A DNA stretch of 64,000 nucleotides from Gentiana macrophylla. Taxonomy: Eukaryota; Streptophyta; Magnoliopsida; Gentianales; Gentianaceae. Positions 37,700 through 51,980 of this stretch are shown here, piece after piece; the stretch's first letter is position 1; every line of letters starts with the position of its first letter. A model generated the notes under the pieces. The model saw nothing but the letters and a program-made list of their open reading frames with translations, did no database searches and was not told the origin of the DNA. Location: positions 101,448,239 through 101,512,238 of the forward strand of contig CM047806.1 in the NCBI GenBank assembly GCA_026214975.1. The letters are read 5' to 3'. The position numbers and the translations under genes were made by a program.

Positions 37700-37716
37700 T
37701 TCATTCCCCCTTAAGA
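37700..37716 (-). promoter_or_regulatory. Polypurine tract (minus strand)
   Basis: The minus strand reads CTTAAGGGGGAATGA against the LTR edge, the plus-strand priming site in the element's orientation. Confidence 0.75.
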
Positions 37717-40700
37717 GAAGTTTCGTCCTCGAAACTCGAACGTAACTGGGGTGTACTTGAACTTAGGACTTTGCAAAGCACTTCGTCTCCTAACTCTTAT
37801 AGTCTTCTTCTTCTTTCATCTTCCCACTCTTATACCTGTCTTGAGCCAACTTGGGGATGCGATGATCCACTTCAATCTTCTTGTTTGCTTGTTGTATCAC
37901 TCTGGTCTTGTATTATTTCATTGCTCCACTTCATCCTAGAAAACTGGCATTTTACGATTACTTTTGAGTAGGGCTTCAAAAGTGGCATCTGGATACTGGC
38001 ATGGTAACTAGTGTTGTAGGAAACTCTTCTATCTCTAACTCCACGAAAGATCATCAGTGGTTCTGTTCCAGCTCTTGCACATCTTGGTCGTCCGAGATGA
38101 ACTGCAATTGCAAACCCGTGGCTCTATACATCACCTTCTTCCTTAGATCTTCCACGTTCGGAACCCAGAGCCGATTCTGGTGCCATAGGTTGCCATCTTC
38201 CTCAAACTTGTGTCCACTGGCAGGTTTGTTCTGACCACTCACTTGTAAACAAAAACCACTGGATCTTTGTCTTGTTCCTTCACGAACTTATCAACTGCCT
38301 CAAATCTTGCAACCATCGGCTCAACACTCTTTGCTTGCTCTTGCTGACCTATACCCGGAAAGCTGAATCTTCCCAGCCGAAACCACACTTCTGGAACACT
38401 TGACTTATTTCGATCTCAACTTCCACCATGGCACCACAAGCTTGCTGAAGAACTGCAAGGATTCTGGCTGCAGGGTTTCTGAGACTTCTCGGGAAGGAGA
38501 ACATGCATTGCCATACTTTCTCCCTCTGACGGTCTGATTTAATCCTTATGCCAATGAGGACTAGATTGGAAAATACATGAAGTTGAAAAGTGACAAGTTG
38601 AGTACCATGGTGGTATGTCAACCAGGTAAGCCAAGGAAGGGTACAATGCACTTGAAATAAGGCAGGTTGCTTGGGTTACAAGCAAAACAAGATGATTTCG
38701 TGTTGGCAAAAAAAAAAATTTGAAGTTGGTCCCAAAATGAAGAATGAGGCATTGTATCATAATACAAAAGGTAGCCACCAAAGAAGGAGCAAAAAAAATG
38801 ATTATCTTGCAGATGAGATTCTTTTGATAGTGTGGAATTCTGCAAGATACGGTGGTCTGCAAAGAACTCAGAGACAACTTGAAGGATTGTATTAAGCTTT
38901 CATATAAGCCTTTCGAAAGTGGAGACGTTAAAGGAAACATCACACAACGGAAAAGCGATGTAAAGGGGCAAGGTCGAGCACCAAAAGACTAGACAATTTA
39001 GAATCAGGAGGAGAGCAAGGGCTCAACATGAAGGAGCCATGGAGATAAAACGAGCACACCAAAAGGTCTTAGAATAAAATAAACACATGTTAAGAAGTGT
39101 CCAAGTTTACAGTAGTCAAAGAGAGGTTATTTCAAGATTTAAAGGAAACAAAAATTTCCCTCAAGGAATTGTAAGGGAATATCGAAAGTTTGAATTAGTA
39201 AGCGGTAAACAAGATTTTTTTTTTTTTTGAAGAGGAAATGACACATAAAAATTGTCAGATGAGGTTTGATTTCAAAGAATCTATTCAAACCTTCAAAGGA
39301 AGTTTAAACGATCATTGACGATTCAAATCTAAGGTTCAAAGTTGCACTACTCGAGAGGAATAGTACACTGCCAAAAAAAATAAATGCTCGAGGTTATTCC
39401 TCATGAGGGAATGGGAAAAATTAAAACAAAAGGCGTTCAACCGGTGTATCAAAATGGTAATAGAAACGCCAAAACAGAAGATGGGGAGTCAAAAAGGTGT
39501 ATATGGCGGTTCATGGCTCTAAATGGCCTGAAAGAGTGTTAAAACTGAAGGGTAGAAGGTACATTAATCTAGATTGAAATTCAATAGAAGTTTTGGAGTT
39601 AAAATGTCGGTTGGCCAGAGAGGTTCAGAAGGCATCTTGAAAAGGTGTACTTTCTGCTTGAAACTGGTTTAGCATAAATTGCTAGAAGGTTAAAGATAAG
39701 TAACTGAAAAAGAATGTCATGGTAGGCTTAAAATTTGACCAGCAAAAGAAGATATGCATACCTTAAAAGGACAGGCAGCATTAGGTGAAATAGTTACAAC
39801 ATTGACACTACCCTTAGGAGAGAATAAACACAAGTAAAAGAATGTTCTAACATCAAAAGGCTTAGCCAAACTTGAATTTAAAAAATGAAGGATGGGAGTG
39901 CAACAATTTAGAACTTTGAAGAGAGTTTGTTTCTTGATTTGAAAAGTAAGAAAGCATGAATTTGTTGAAAAGGAGGGCTTAAGGCGATATGTTTTTGAGG
40001 TAATTCATGACAACAAACCGAGAGGATTTGTTGAGTTTAAAGATCTCAAGTGAGGGATTACATGAGAAATAAATTACCAATAAAAGTATAATTACAAAAG
40101 GGCATGAAAAGGGTCTGAACATCAAACATGGCATGCTGGAGGATAGTATCTTGGTTCTTGTCTACAACTGCAAAAGAAACTATAACGTTAGCTTTACAAG
40201 CATCCTACTAAAAGATTTAACTCAGAAGGAGATCAGACTTCGAGGAACTCCTAAAACATGACAATCATAACTTACTATCCTCTTAGCCAAAACCCTAAGT
40301 CAAAGAGGTGAGAATTCCTTTAGGTTGATGTGTATGACATTTACTCCGGATCTGACATTATCAATTTGTATATAATAAACAAAGAGGAATTTGAGCATGA
40401 TCCAAGAGAAAATATTTGGATACCGAGTTTCCCAGGTTATATAAAAATATTGGAATTTTGAATGAGATCAAGTTGGTCAAAAGCAGCTTATTTCTGATTG
40501 CACAAAGTCGTCGAAATTTCAGATTAATACACACCGAGTTCAATTGCAAATCGAGATCAAACGAAAAGAACTCGAACTTAATTACAAAAGAAAAGTTGTA
40601 GATAAAATTGTTGCCTGCAACATATCAAAAATTCAGTCATTTGAGGGTGAAGGTGTCTTTGCAGATTTTCCGACACGATGTCCGGTATAAACATGAATTT

Positions 40701-41476
40701 TCTGAACAATCCATAACGATTATCGAGTTGATGTAAAAAGATAAATTGTAGATAAGACATTAATCTACTTTTCTGAAAATTTTCAGAATTTTAGGAGTAG
40801 GGGAAAACAGTCTTATGGTAAAGGGAAAACACGAAAACAAAAGTATTCACTCATGTTGGATAAAGCTAAACACGAGGATGATGGAAACTATGTGCCAAAG
40901 TAGGAGACCTTTAACACTATGAGTTAAAACGAATAAGGGGTACTTGGAAAGAATAGAATTTCACATTGAGTTCGTGTAGAACCATCTCAAGCAAAGCAAG
41001 GTCTAAGAATGTTGATAAACTCAGACCAAGCGACGGTGAAAATGGAAAGTGGAGGATTTGTAGAGTTGAATCAAATATCATTCTCTACAAAGTTAGGCCA
41101 AGATAAAAGTAAACTTAGACATTCGTGTAGAGAAGGTGAAGAGATTTCAATAGGGAAGTAAGGAAAAAGGAGTTCAACCAAGAGGGCCTCGAATTTAAGG
41201 AGTAGGCATAAGACTCTTATCCCAAAACTTTACCTAAAGGGGTTTCACTTAATCCAATGTGACAAGCTATGGTTTGGAAACTTCAAAGGAAGAAAAAAAA
41301 ATTTCTACTAAGGATACTAGGAGGAACAAAACCTGAGGTGATCACATAAAAGATGTGAACAGAGAACTCAACTTAACCTTCGTCAAAGAAGACTCTCACT
41401 TGGTCCTAGTGGAACTTAATCACGGTTTAAAGGATCTTATCTTAAAGGAAAAGAAGCCTAGGATAGAAAGGACGCT
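37717..41476 (-). other. Interior of the LARD-like element, mostly noncoding
   Basis: The + strand is purine/A-rich from about 38650 to 41470 and holds no supported ORF. In element orientation this is the 5' untranslated half. Near the polypurine tract the minus strand has weak pol-like text ending in FEDE-type residues just before the tract. Confidence 0.6.
38054..38242 (-). pseudogene. Fragment resembling gypsy integrase N-terminal zinc-binding domain
   Basis: The minus strand reads FEEDGNLWHQNRLWVPNVEDLRKKVM, resembling the '(F)RGRLCVP...LR..IL.EAH' lead-in to integrase in Tekay-like chromoviruses. The HHCC residues and the rest of the core are absent or scrambled. It suggests that the element derives from an autonomous gypsy parent. 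The match is short, so this is tentative. Confidence 0.4.
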
Positions 41477-41492
41477 TCTCTCTGATACCAAT
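41477..41492 (-). promoter_or_regulatory. Primer-binding site (initiator tRNA-Met type), minus strand
   Basis: The minus strand reads TTGGTATCAGAGAGA immediately after the right LTR edge. Confidence 0.88.
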
Positions 41493-43917
41493 CAGAACGC
41501 CTTGACTCCGGATACCGAGCCCTTATCCGGAAGAGAAACATTCGGCACGTATAGCATTAAATAAATCTAATATTATACGCAAGCCTCTACGTCGTCGTAT
41601 CAAAATAAAGCAAACGGAAGCTAAAAAGACTCGGGTAAAAACAAAATGCTACTATGAATAGAAAGTAAGCATACTAAAGATGGATAGTTAAATTACAACG
41701 ACGAAAAACCCAAAGACTTATACATTACGAGGTCTTCAAAGTATAATACAACAAATCTAAGGAAAGAAATATAACTAGTCTAGTACAACCTTTACAAAGA
41801 AATAAACTAAAAGCTTCGCCAAGACTTCAATGTCTTCAAATGTCGTCATCTACACTTGGGCAACTATTCGTCTTCTCACCCCACAATGCATACAAAAGAA
41901 AATGCAAAGGAGGTAAGTACAAAGTACTTAGTAAAAGTGAGAAGCTAATGAATAACTAAGTTATACAACGAAAGGTTATTATTATGATTATTAAATTACC
42001 ATTATGAGACCGACTCAATCTAGGGTTCACTTCATGTCCATCAACATGTCATGACTAAACGCTTCTAACTTAACTTATCTTTGTTACAACGCATGTTTGC
42101 GAGGGCACTACACTTAGTGAGATATGCACTAAGACAAAAGACGCAACCCTATATAGAGATAAATCTCTAAGCGGTCCCGAGACAGTCATTCCACTTTGTC
42201 CGCCAACCTTAGAGAGTCTGACCGGTGAATGTCTATCTCGCTCGTGTGAGTTTGTCATGCGGAATGATCACTACTTTATCTGGCGGGTCTAGAATCCGGC
42301 AAAGATCATCACCACTTTATCCGCCAAACCTCACATTGCCGATATTGTACTATGCCTATCCAAGCTCTCATGATGTTTAACCTTTACTAAGCAAGTACGT
42401 ATTTATTAAATAGTTAACTAGCCGCCTAAGTGTTTTCAAATAATCTCCCTCACACGTACTACTCTCTTCCTAGACCACTAGACATAAACGAGGCCTAGCA
42501 ATTACACAGACATTGATGAATACTAATTCATCAACGCACAAGCCCTTTCATGCCTTTCCGACGGTCCCGGACTTCAACTCCCTTTAAGAGTACGTCCGGT
42601 GCCGGAACCAAACGCATCAGAAACTCAATCGAGGCTTGTTCATTTTCATTTAGTATTATTAGATCAAGAAATAACATTTAAACTGGACTCGTAGCTTAAA
42701 ACAACATTTACCTAAAACTGGGCTGAATGCGTGCGCGTTGCACCTGAAAAGCCCTAAACATGATTTTCTGCAACTTAACGAACCCAAATCAAACATGTTT
42801 AACATCAGCTATCACGTAGTAAATACTTGATTTGAACATAACTAACCATCACGTAGCATCCAAGATTTTAACTACAACATAAAACATGATTCCTTGCTAC
42901 AACTAACACTCAACCTAAACATTGTAAAACCATAATTATTCGTTAGGAAGAGCCTCTTACCTTAATTTCCAGCAAAACGCTAAGCAACTGCAACAACTGT
43001 TGATCCTCAACCCCAAAACCTATTTGATCAACAAGAAACCCTAAAATCCTATTTCTTTGCAGAAAACCGAAACTGAAAAAGTTCAATAAACCGCAGATTA
43101 CCTGTGGATTAACTGCTGCGAAACTATTTTTAGAATAATCTACGGTCCAATACGATCGTTTACTACTCATGGCTGCGAAAGCAGAGCTACGGATGAAAAG
43201 ATACTTAATTTTTCAAGAATCGAACTCTCTGAATACAAAAACTAAGGCTAAAAGCGAAAACTTACGGAATAAGGATATTTTATTTTCCAAAGTTGAGTCT
43301 CGTCTCGGTGATCACTTTTCTCTGCATGGCATCTTGAAACGATTATCGGATTGACCTTGCGATTGAAAATTCTGTTTAAACTTTTCTTCCAAACTTTATG
43401 TATTCTCTCTTTTTTTTGTCTCCAGGGTTCGGTCCTACCCTTTTTATTTCATCCGGCCTCTCCTACTTCCATCTCCTCCTCGTGATGTAGGAAAATCAAA
43501 CAAGGAAGTTTAACATCATAAATAAAACCTAAGCACCTTGAATATAAACCAAACAAAATAATTACCTTCCATGCTTCTCATTTGAACACGCCGCACTCCA
43601 CAAAGACTTATTTCCTATATTTGATAACTTGATATGATAGCAATAACCCCATACATGCATCCATATTTCCCTTTCTAAACCATTGCCATGCGTTTCATTC
43701 TATGGGTGAAGACCATCCTCGTTGCCGCCGTCCGCCGTTTCCCCTATTTGTTTTTGACACACGATGCACCCACACACATTGTATATTTATAATAGATATT
43801 ATCCTTTTAATTAATTAGTCCTTTTAATTAATTATTAGGTTAAAACATAGAATAGGAAATAAATTAGTTAATTTCCTATTTACGCTTTTACCCTTCTTAA
43901 AAAATCGGGGTTTTACA
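41493..43917 (-). mobile_element. Right (element 5') LTR
   Basis: It matches 35279-37699 throughout. Its left edge has mutated from TGTAACGCC to CAGAACGCC, while the right edge ends TTTTACA and is followed by the TCATC duplication. Confidence 0.92.
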
Positions 43918-46513
43918 TCATCGATGCCATGGGCAAACTAACTCCAATACAGGAATGCACTGTGGTGCAAAACGAGTAAGGAGCCAACACACATTCATTG
44001 TACAAATTCTAGTTAAACTGTGACACTAACACATAAAATGAAAAACATGCAGATTGAAACCCCTCATGCTCACCTTGTGGGGAGACTTTGTACAACACCA
44101 AGGATCAGAGTTACTTGCTACCAAGAATGACTTACCAATCATACTATGCAAAGGGCTAAGAGCCACTTCTTTCTCAGGTACTATCAATTCACTACTAACA
44201 CTCAAACAAAGTAACTAACAATATAAACAAGTTTAAGACAACATATGTGACTATGATGCAGGCTTGTCTTTGTCCACAATCCCTTTCTCGTTTGTCAGCT
44301 TAAACCCAAACATCCCAGAGGTAGCAAACCTTCGAGAATGGTTAGTCCCATCCATTCATATTTCATTCTCCTAGCTCACATTCTGAAATACCTCCCTCAC
44401 TCACTAATTCAATTAAGCCAGGTAAATAATCAGCAGACAGCACCTAAACTTGGTACTAATTTTTCCAACCTTCCCCAAACTAACATGCCCTTCGCATACA
44501 TGAACAGGCTCAATAATCACCTTGACGATGTGACTAGAATTGCAAACATACGGCACCGCAATTATCTGGAAACAACAGTGAAACACCACGAAACACTCCA
44601 ACTAACGCAGCTTTCAAACATAATACTAGACACTCAGGTAAAATAAACAGCTCTCCCCACAATTTCTGTGACTAAATTTTGTTTCTATGTTTTTTTTTCA
44701 TTGTTTCTTGGTTTCAATTTACCGTAACTACCTTAGGATTTATTTGCAACTTCAATACGTGTAATTTTCACTTCATTTTTTCCCATTCAATGAGTCAAAT
44801 AAACAACCCTCTCCACACTTTGTGTAGGTAAATTTTCTTCTTTTGTTTACTTTTGGTGCTTCTTGGTTCCAATTTACCGCCACTACGTTAGCATTTATTT
44901 GCAATTTCAATATGCGCGATTTTTACTACGTTTTCCCCCTCCAAGCATTCTGATATTAACTTGTTGCTGCTTATCCAATTCCTGCTCATAGACTTTCTTA
45001 TAGTTATTTATAATGCAAAATCTGTTGTCATCTGTTATTAGGCTATTAACGACGATCCATACTTCTTCAATACCTAATTGCTCAACCATTCTTTTCCTGA
45101 GTTTTACATACAAAGTTACTACTCAAGATTATCTGCTTTGTATTATGCCTATCATAAATGCTTCTTTAACGGGTAATCAATTTCAATGTCTCTGATTTAT
45201 TAGCACTGTTTACACACCATTCTTTCTTTATTCACCTCTGCTTTCTAAGCAACATTAATCTCTTCACTTCAACAGGTGGCGCACTCCACAGTTACAATGA
45301 GCATCAATGACATTCATCAAAAAGTGACATACGCAAAATGCCCGAAATGCCACCAAACGCAAAAAGCACATCCCAAAGAAACTTTCACCTGCGCTACTTG
45401 CAAAGATAATCAGGTGGCAACCGCCCAGTAAGTAAAAATCATTTACATTCACAAACAAACACAAACCATGTTTTACTTCATTCACTTCTCTAGCTTATCA
45501 TAACTTTGTTGCAACAGTTACAAGGTCATCGTACAACTCACCGATCAATCTCGCACAATCACAGCAACTTTGTTCGACGAAACTGCCAACAAACTACTCA
45601 ATCGCACACCGGAACAAATCCATATGATGGATAACCAGGTAACACACCAAAATCTCTCCTACCCTTACTTCCAACCATTAACAACTACTTTAGCATTGAC
45701 ATAACAACCGCCTGTGTATCTAAAGGCAATGGCTGATCACCTAGAGCAAATAAGCAACAAACTCAAAAACAGCCAAATCATAGCTCAGATAAAAGCAAAC
45801 CAAAAAAATACAACGACAAAGTCACACGTTACACGATCCAAGAATGGGTGGAGAAAAAAAGCTTCTCAGCTGACTGCATCAGAGAGGAACGAAACATGTA
45901 AAGACATTTCTGCACCTTTCTTCCTTCATACACTGTCATTCAATATCTACATACAAACCTTTCCTAATCCTCTACAATAAAATGCCTATGTGGAACAAAT
46001 GCAGGCAAAAAACACAAAGCGATTTCTACCACCGAAGTCACAACCGAAGCAGAACCTTCAACCGCCAACCAAACAAGCAACACAGGCTGCAGTGCAATAA
46101 ACACAATCAAGATCGGTTCCAACACTGACAAAAATCCAACCTTTGATACAGCATCCAGCCCTATGAAAAAACTGAAACTCCAATCCCCTTAAAAGAACTA
46201 ATAAGCAACTACTAACTCTTTCGGTATTATTTTGCTTTACCTCTTAACTGGCAAACTTTGTTCTACCAAAGTAAATTTTGACAGGCTCCTAAACAATGCA
46301 ACTGGGAGCAAAAAAAAATTTGTAACTATTTTGGCACAACTTAATTCTAGCTAATAACTACGGAACTTTACAAGAGCACCTGCCTATGTAACTATGTAAC
46401 TTTTAATCCTTATCTATGTCTATTAACAACACTGGTTGTTACATCGTTGTTGTACAAACAATTTCTGCAACACAAATTTCTCCCACACAAAACACAACAA
46501 AATCGAGGGCAAA

Positions 46514-46542
46514 GACGTGCATCGCACGTCAACTCCCTCTAG
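46514..46542 (+). mobile_element. Helitron 3' terminus: hairpin and CTAG
   Basis: GACGTGC-ATC-GCACGTC (46514-46530) is a perfect 7-bp stem with 3-base loop. Twelve bases later the element ends in CTAG (46539-46542), followed by T, the standard A/T insertion pattern on this side. Confidence 0.92.
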
Positions 46543-46900
46543 TGTGTTATTAATTTTCATTACTTGCGGAGATATTTATATAGTAGAGAAAGCCATTCAT
46601 TTTTTATTGCAACTATTCAAACGTGTGATCAACCGAATGGTCACAACCCAGTTTTGAACCAAATAATGTGTCCACCCACTTTTGACAGTCACTATTCTCC
46701 ATTAGTATCTGGACACTTTGACGGTCACTATTCTCCATTAGTATCTTTGTCACACACTATAAATCCTTAAACTTCATATGAGGTTAGGATGCAACCACAT
46801 AGGTGAACTCGACAAATGAAGTCACCATATAAAAATTACCCGAGGTGAATAGTGTGAATTAGATGCATAATCATGAAAAGTCGGAAATAATTTGGATTTG
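46543..46900. repeat. Helitron right flank with a 36-bp tandem duplication
   Basis: AT-rich unannotated sequence. GTCACTATTCTCCATTAGTATC appears twice in tandem (units 46677-46710 and 46714-46746) with one-base differences in the spacer. No gene is seen. Confidence 0.6.
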
Positions 46901-47160
46901 TGGCTATTATTTACACCACACTCATTCTACTCATACACGACAGTAGATACGATCTTGTCAAAGTCTGTTCTGGAGCCAAAAAACTTACTTCTCGTATGTG
47001 CATTGTGAGAGCCGAACCTAGGAAATTTGGTTCTTGCTCAAGAACCTACGAAATGAAGGTTTTTGGCTCCAAAAACGATTTTCAGAAGGTCAATTCTATT
47101 GTGGTGCACAGATAGGGTGATGCACGAGTTGAATGAGTGTGGTGCAAATAAAGACCCCCT
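46901..47160. mobile_element. Fold-back MITE, about 260 bp
   Basis: The left arm (TATTTACACCACACTCATTC, from 46908) is complementary to the right arm ending GAATGAGTGTGGTGCAAATA (47131-47150). A second inner pairing is GGAGCCAAAAA (46973) with TTTTTGGCTCC (47060). The flanks TTGGATTTG and TCGGATTTT match at 7 of 9 positions, suggesting a decayed 9-bp target duplication of the Mutator type. It has no coding capacity. Confidence 0.65.
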
Positions 47161-47169
47161 TCGGATTTT

Positions 47170-47640
47170 GTTACGGATATATTCTTGTGATTTGAGATGT
47201 GGATATTCATATTAGACTATCCTTAAATTTTAGTCTTAATCTTTTATGTGACCTAATAAGAAACTATTGGGTTGGTTTTAAATTATATCTATTCACACAT
47301 CATTGTTGGATATTTATACAACAGGAAGAGGTTGAATGGTTGTTGCTTGAAACTATACAACTTAAGAAATTTATTCCTGTAAAACGTTTTTTCCAAAGAT
47401 CTAGTATTTTTGAATGATGCAAATGCAGAATTAAACCAAGTCAAACACATAGATCAATGTAATGATGGTAATAATGATATATTAAATATCTACAACAGTC
47501 AAATATGCCGCGTTAGCTTTCAAACTTGAAAAAGGACATTCAGACACAAAGGATCAAATCTAAATGCCATTCTGAACCCTCAAGAAGGTTCCATTGATGT
47601 ACAAACCCTCATATGCTGAATCAAGTTATGAGTCTAGACA
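47170..47640. other. No recognisable feature
   Basis: AT-rich sequence with no supported ORF. The right part may be the decayed upstream portion of the copia fragment that begins near 47650. Confidence 0.5.
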
Positions 47641-47649
47641 GATTCTCAA

Positions 47650-48456
47650 CTAGAGTATGCAAAATATGCTTGTGCCATTGATGCACATGATGAGTGGAAA
47701 GAGGCAAAGCAGAAGGAAATTGAGACATTGCAAAAGACCAACACATTGGAATTTGTTACTTTGCCACTTGGGAAGAAACCCGTTGGATGCAAATGGGTGC
47801 ATAAGATAAAGTACAACCCTGATATATCAGTAGAGAGATATAAGACCAGATTAGTACCAAAGGGCTACACTCAGACCTATGGCATTTATTATCAAGAAAC
47901 ATTTTCTCCAGTCGTGAAGATCACAACAGTCAGAACATTGTTAACAATTGTATCAACCAACAATTGGCATATTCACCAGATGGATGTTAACACTGCTTTT
48001 TTACGTGGAGATTTGTATGATGAAGTGTACATGTATCTTCCTAAAGGAGTTAAGTTTGACAAACCAAATTAGGTTTGTAGATTGATCAAGTCATTCTATG
48101 GGTTGAAACAAGCCATCAGACAATAGTATTACAAGCAGGCAAAGTCTTTAAAGAGTCGGGATTTTGTTTAATCCAAACATGATCACAATTTGTTCACCAA
48201 AGGACCAGACAAGACTTTCATTTCCTTATTGGTTTATGTAGATCATATTTCTAGCCAGTCCGGATTTGGATCAGACTCCGCAAGTCAAAATCATCTCCAC
48301 AAACACTTTACTATCAAGGATCTTGGAAAACACAGATAATTCTTAGAAATTGAAGCCACGAGAACATTTAATGACATTTTTATTTCAAAAAGGAAATATA
48401 CTCTCAATCTTTTGCAAGAATATGAGATTATTCGGGGAAAAACCTACCAAAAAATC
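47650..48456 (+). pseudogene. Ty1/copia reverse transcriptase fragment
   Basis: HDEWKEAKQKEIETL leads into VGCKWVHKIKYN, YTQTYGIYYQETFSPVVK and IHQMDVNTAFLRGDLYDEVYM (open 47728-48072). After a TAG it continues as SFYGLKQAI, SLLVYVDHIS (catalytic YVDD decayed to YVDH) and ISKRKYTLNLL. The HQMDVNTAFLRGDLYDEVYM text resembles the Ale branch. It is cut at 48457 by the LTR of the next element, and no LTR of its own is in the window. Confidence 0.85.
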
Positions 48457-50559
<2,103 letters not shown>

Positions 50560-50575
50560 ATCTCCCACTTGGCCT
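50560..50575 (-). promoter_or_regulatory. Polypurine tract of minus-strand copia element
   Basis: The minus strand reads GGCCAAGTGGGAGAT directly before the LTR start TGTTGAAATAG. Confidence 0.75.
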
Positions 50576-51975
50576 AAAACCAATCACTCGCACACACAAG
50601 AATCTCATGAAATACTCGCAACCAGCCCTAGCCGTGAACGGATCGCTATCCGTGGGGACTCAGACTATCTCATACCATGCTCCAAATGATCAAGTCAAAG
50701 GAACCGCCTCAACACACATATGAACCTCCGACGAGACCCTGGTCCTTGCTTCAAGCAATGAATCCAATTACTATATCAGCTATGTAGAAAAGGTGGAAGA
50801 ACCATACAAGATTCTGGAATGAACCTTCTAGACTCATGTACTGCTCCCGCTGCGCCTCTAAGGGCACTACTGTGCTTTGGCTAAGTTGTAGAATTTACAG
50901 TGACCCATAGCCAAGAATATTTCCAGCCCACTGTATCACTTAATCAAGTAACTGCAAATGCAGACTGTAGCTCCTTCATAAGACTCAAGATACACGTCTG
51001 TATATCTATATTTATCCGATTCCAAGTTTCGATAAACTAGGAAACCATCCTTAACTTGTTTAAGGATGTTCTCGACATTCACCGGATTTATTTTCATACT
51101 TGCTCATGACTATTCATGGACTATGAACATCTGGCATAACTTTTATGATGGTTCCTACCGAAGTAGCAAAGGAAGCCTTCCATAAGCATCATCTTTCACC
51201 TTATCTTTAGGACTAATGTCCTAACATAGATAGATCTTGAGAACACCGGCTAGCAGTATCCCCTATCGCGATTTATGCTAAACTCTTTTAGCATCACATC
51301 TATATAGGTAAACTATAATCTAACAGCAGTTAAATCTATCACTATAGATTCTTATTCCAAGAATAAGAACTGCTAATCCAAGTTATGTAGTAAAGACCTT
51401 GAACTACCAAACATTAATTGACTGTGACATGGGGTGATAATTCCCAAGAAAGATATCCAATACCTTACTCAAAAATCGTAACACACTCCCACTATCCATC
51501 TTGCACATTGGGCATATCCTTTCTTTTGACTAAATCAAACTCTTTTGACTATAAAACAAAGAAATCGCCTAGAGAAACTTGTTTGAGTCCATAAATTGAT
51601 CTCATGGGCTTACATATCATGTTATCATCTATGAACATTGAGCCGTTTTCCCAACGTCTTCAACACTTTTATATAGGCATGATACGAAGTTATAACAAGC
51701 ATAGTCTGAATAGAACTGGGCTCAGCTGGCAGCATAAAGATAATTACAAGGTTTACACCCCGTACCCTTCAACCATCACTATAGCCTTATGGTAATCATA
51801 TTACTATCCATGTCAGACCTTCAGGGACATTCCCTCGAGGTAAGACAGACTAGGTTCACAACATGGTTGTCACTGATGGAATCTAATTCAGATATTATGG
51901 CTCCTGGCCATATCTCTCAATATTTCCTTTCAAACATTCTTTCACAAGTCGTGAGATATTCATTCTTCAAGATGA
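50576..51975 (-). pseudogene. Decayed copia RT / RNase H on the minus strand
   Basis: No open frame survives, but minus-strand text in several frames matches the expected order. IYGLKQVSLGDFF followed by EFDLVKRKDMPNVQDG (about 51600-51490) is the RT 'YGLKQASRSW...FGF.KNEDEPCVY' region. Further left come fragments like the RNase H 'SKQDTVADSTTEAEY' and the closing 'HILRRYHLIREI..RGD' area. Stops are frequent. The element is old compared with its neighbours. Confidence 0.6.
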
Positions 51976-51980
51976 ACATA

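Larger units (their letters stand above)
35279..43917 (-). mobile_element. LTR retrotransposon, probably non-autonomous gypsy (LARD-like)
   Basis: LTRs of 2421 and 2425 bp flank a 3.8 kb interior. On the minus strand the order is LTR, initiator-Met primer-binding site, noncoding interior, a scrap of gypsy integrase, polypurine tract, LTR. The 5-bp target duplication TCATC (35274-35278 and 43918-43922) is exact. It landed inside exon 3 of the Helitron RPA gene. LTRs are very similar by eye, so the insertion is recent. Confidence 0.9.
33114..46192 (+). pseudogene. Helitron-borne RPA70-like ssDNA-binding protein, 10 exons, split by LTR element
   Basis: Exons read by GT-AG signals and phase: 33114-33254, 33351-33626, 35235-35278 joined to 43923-43975, 44053-44177, 44262 to about 44340, about 44429-44638, 45276-45427, 45518-45638, 45726-45897, 46005-46192. 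OB-fold text includes DWRVKVLVAEKS, GGASIQAIKPVFQ and LMLTLWGDFVQHQGSELL. A Zn ribbon (CPKC...CATC) lies in exon 7, as in RPA70 DBD-C, followed by YKVIVQLTDQSRTITATLFDE. The last exon is a low-complexity tail ending MKKLKLQSP. Phases join cleanly at most introns. Lesions: a shift near 33395, uncertain exon 5/6 joins, a shift in an A run near 45810, and the insertion inside exon 3. The start ATG 33114 gives the first OB fold. It would coat single-stranded DNA during transposition. Confidence 0.82.
28224..46542 (+). mobile_element. Plant Helitron with RepHel and RPA-like genes (5' end not located)
   Basis: The RepHel gene, the RPA-like gene and the 3' terminal hairpin plus CTAG are all in the same orientation. 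The listed start is only the RepHel start codon. The true 5' TC end lies upstream, probably between 25000 and 28200. The element contains an 8.6 kb LTR retrotransposon (35279-43917). Without that insertion the span from RepHel to the 3' end is about 9.7 kb. Helitrons move as single-stranded DNA by rolling-circle-like replication. Confidence 0.85.

Noticed and set aside
38539..38943. Minus-strand ORF of about 134 codons in the LARD interior
   Set aside because: No recognisable family, overlapped by other frames, and located in degenerate interior sequence; listed only as part of the interior.
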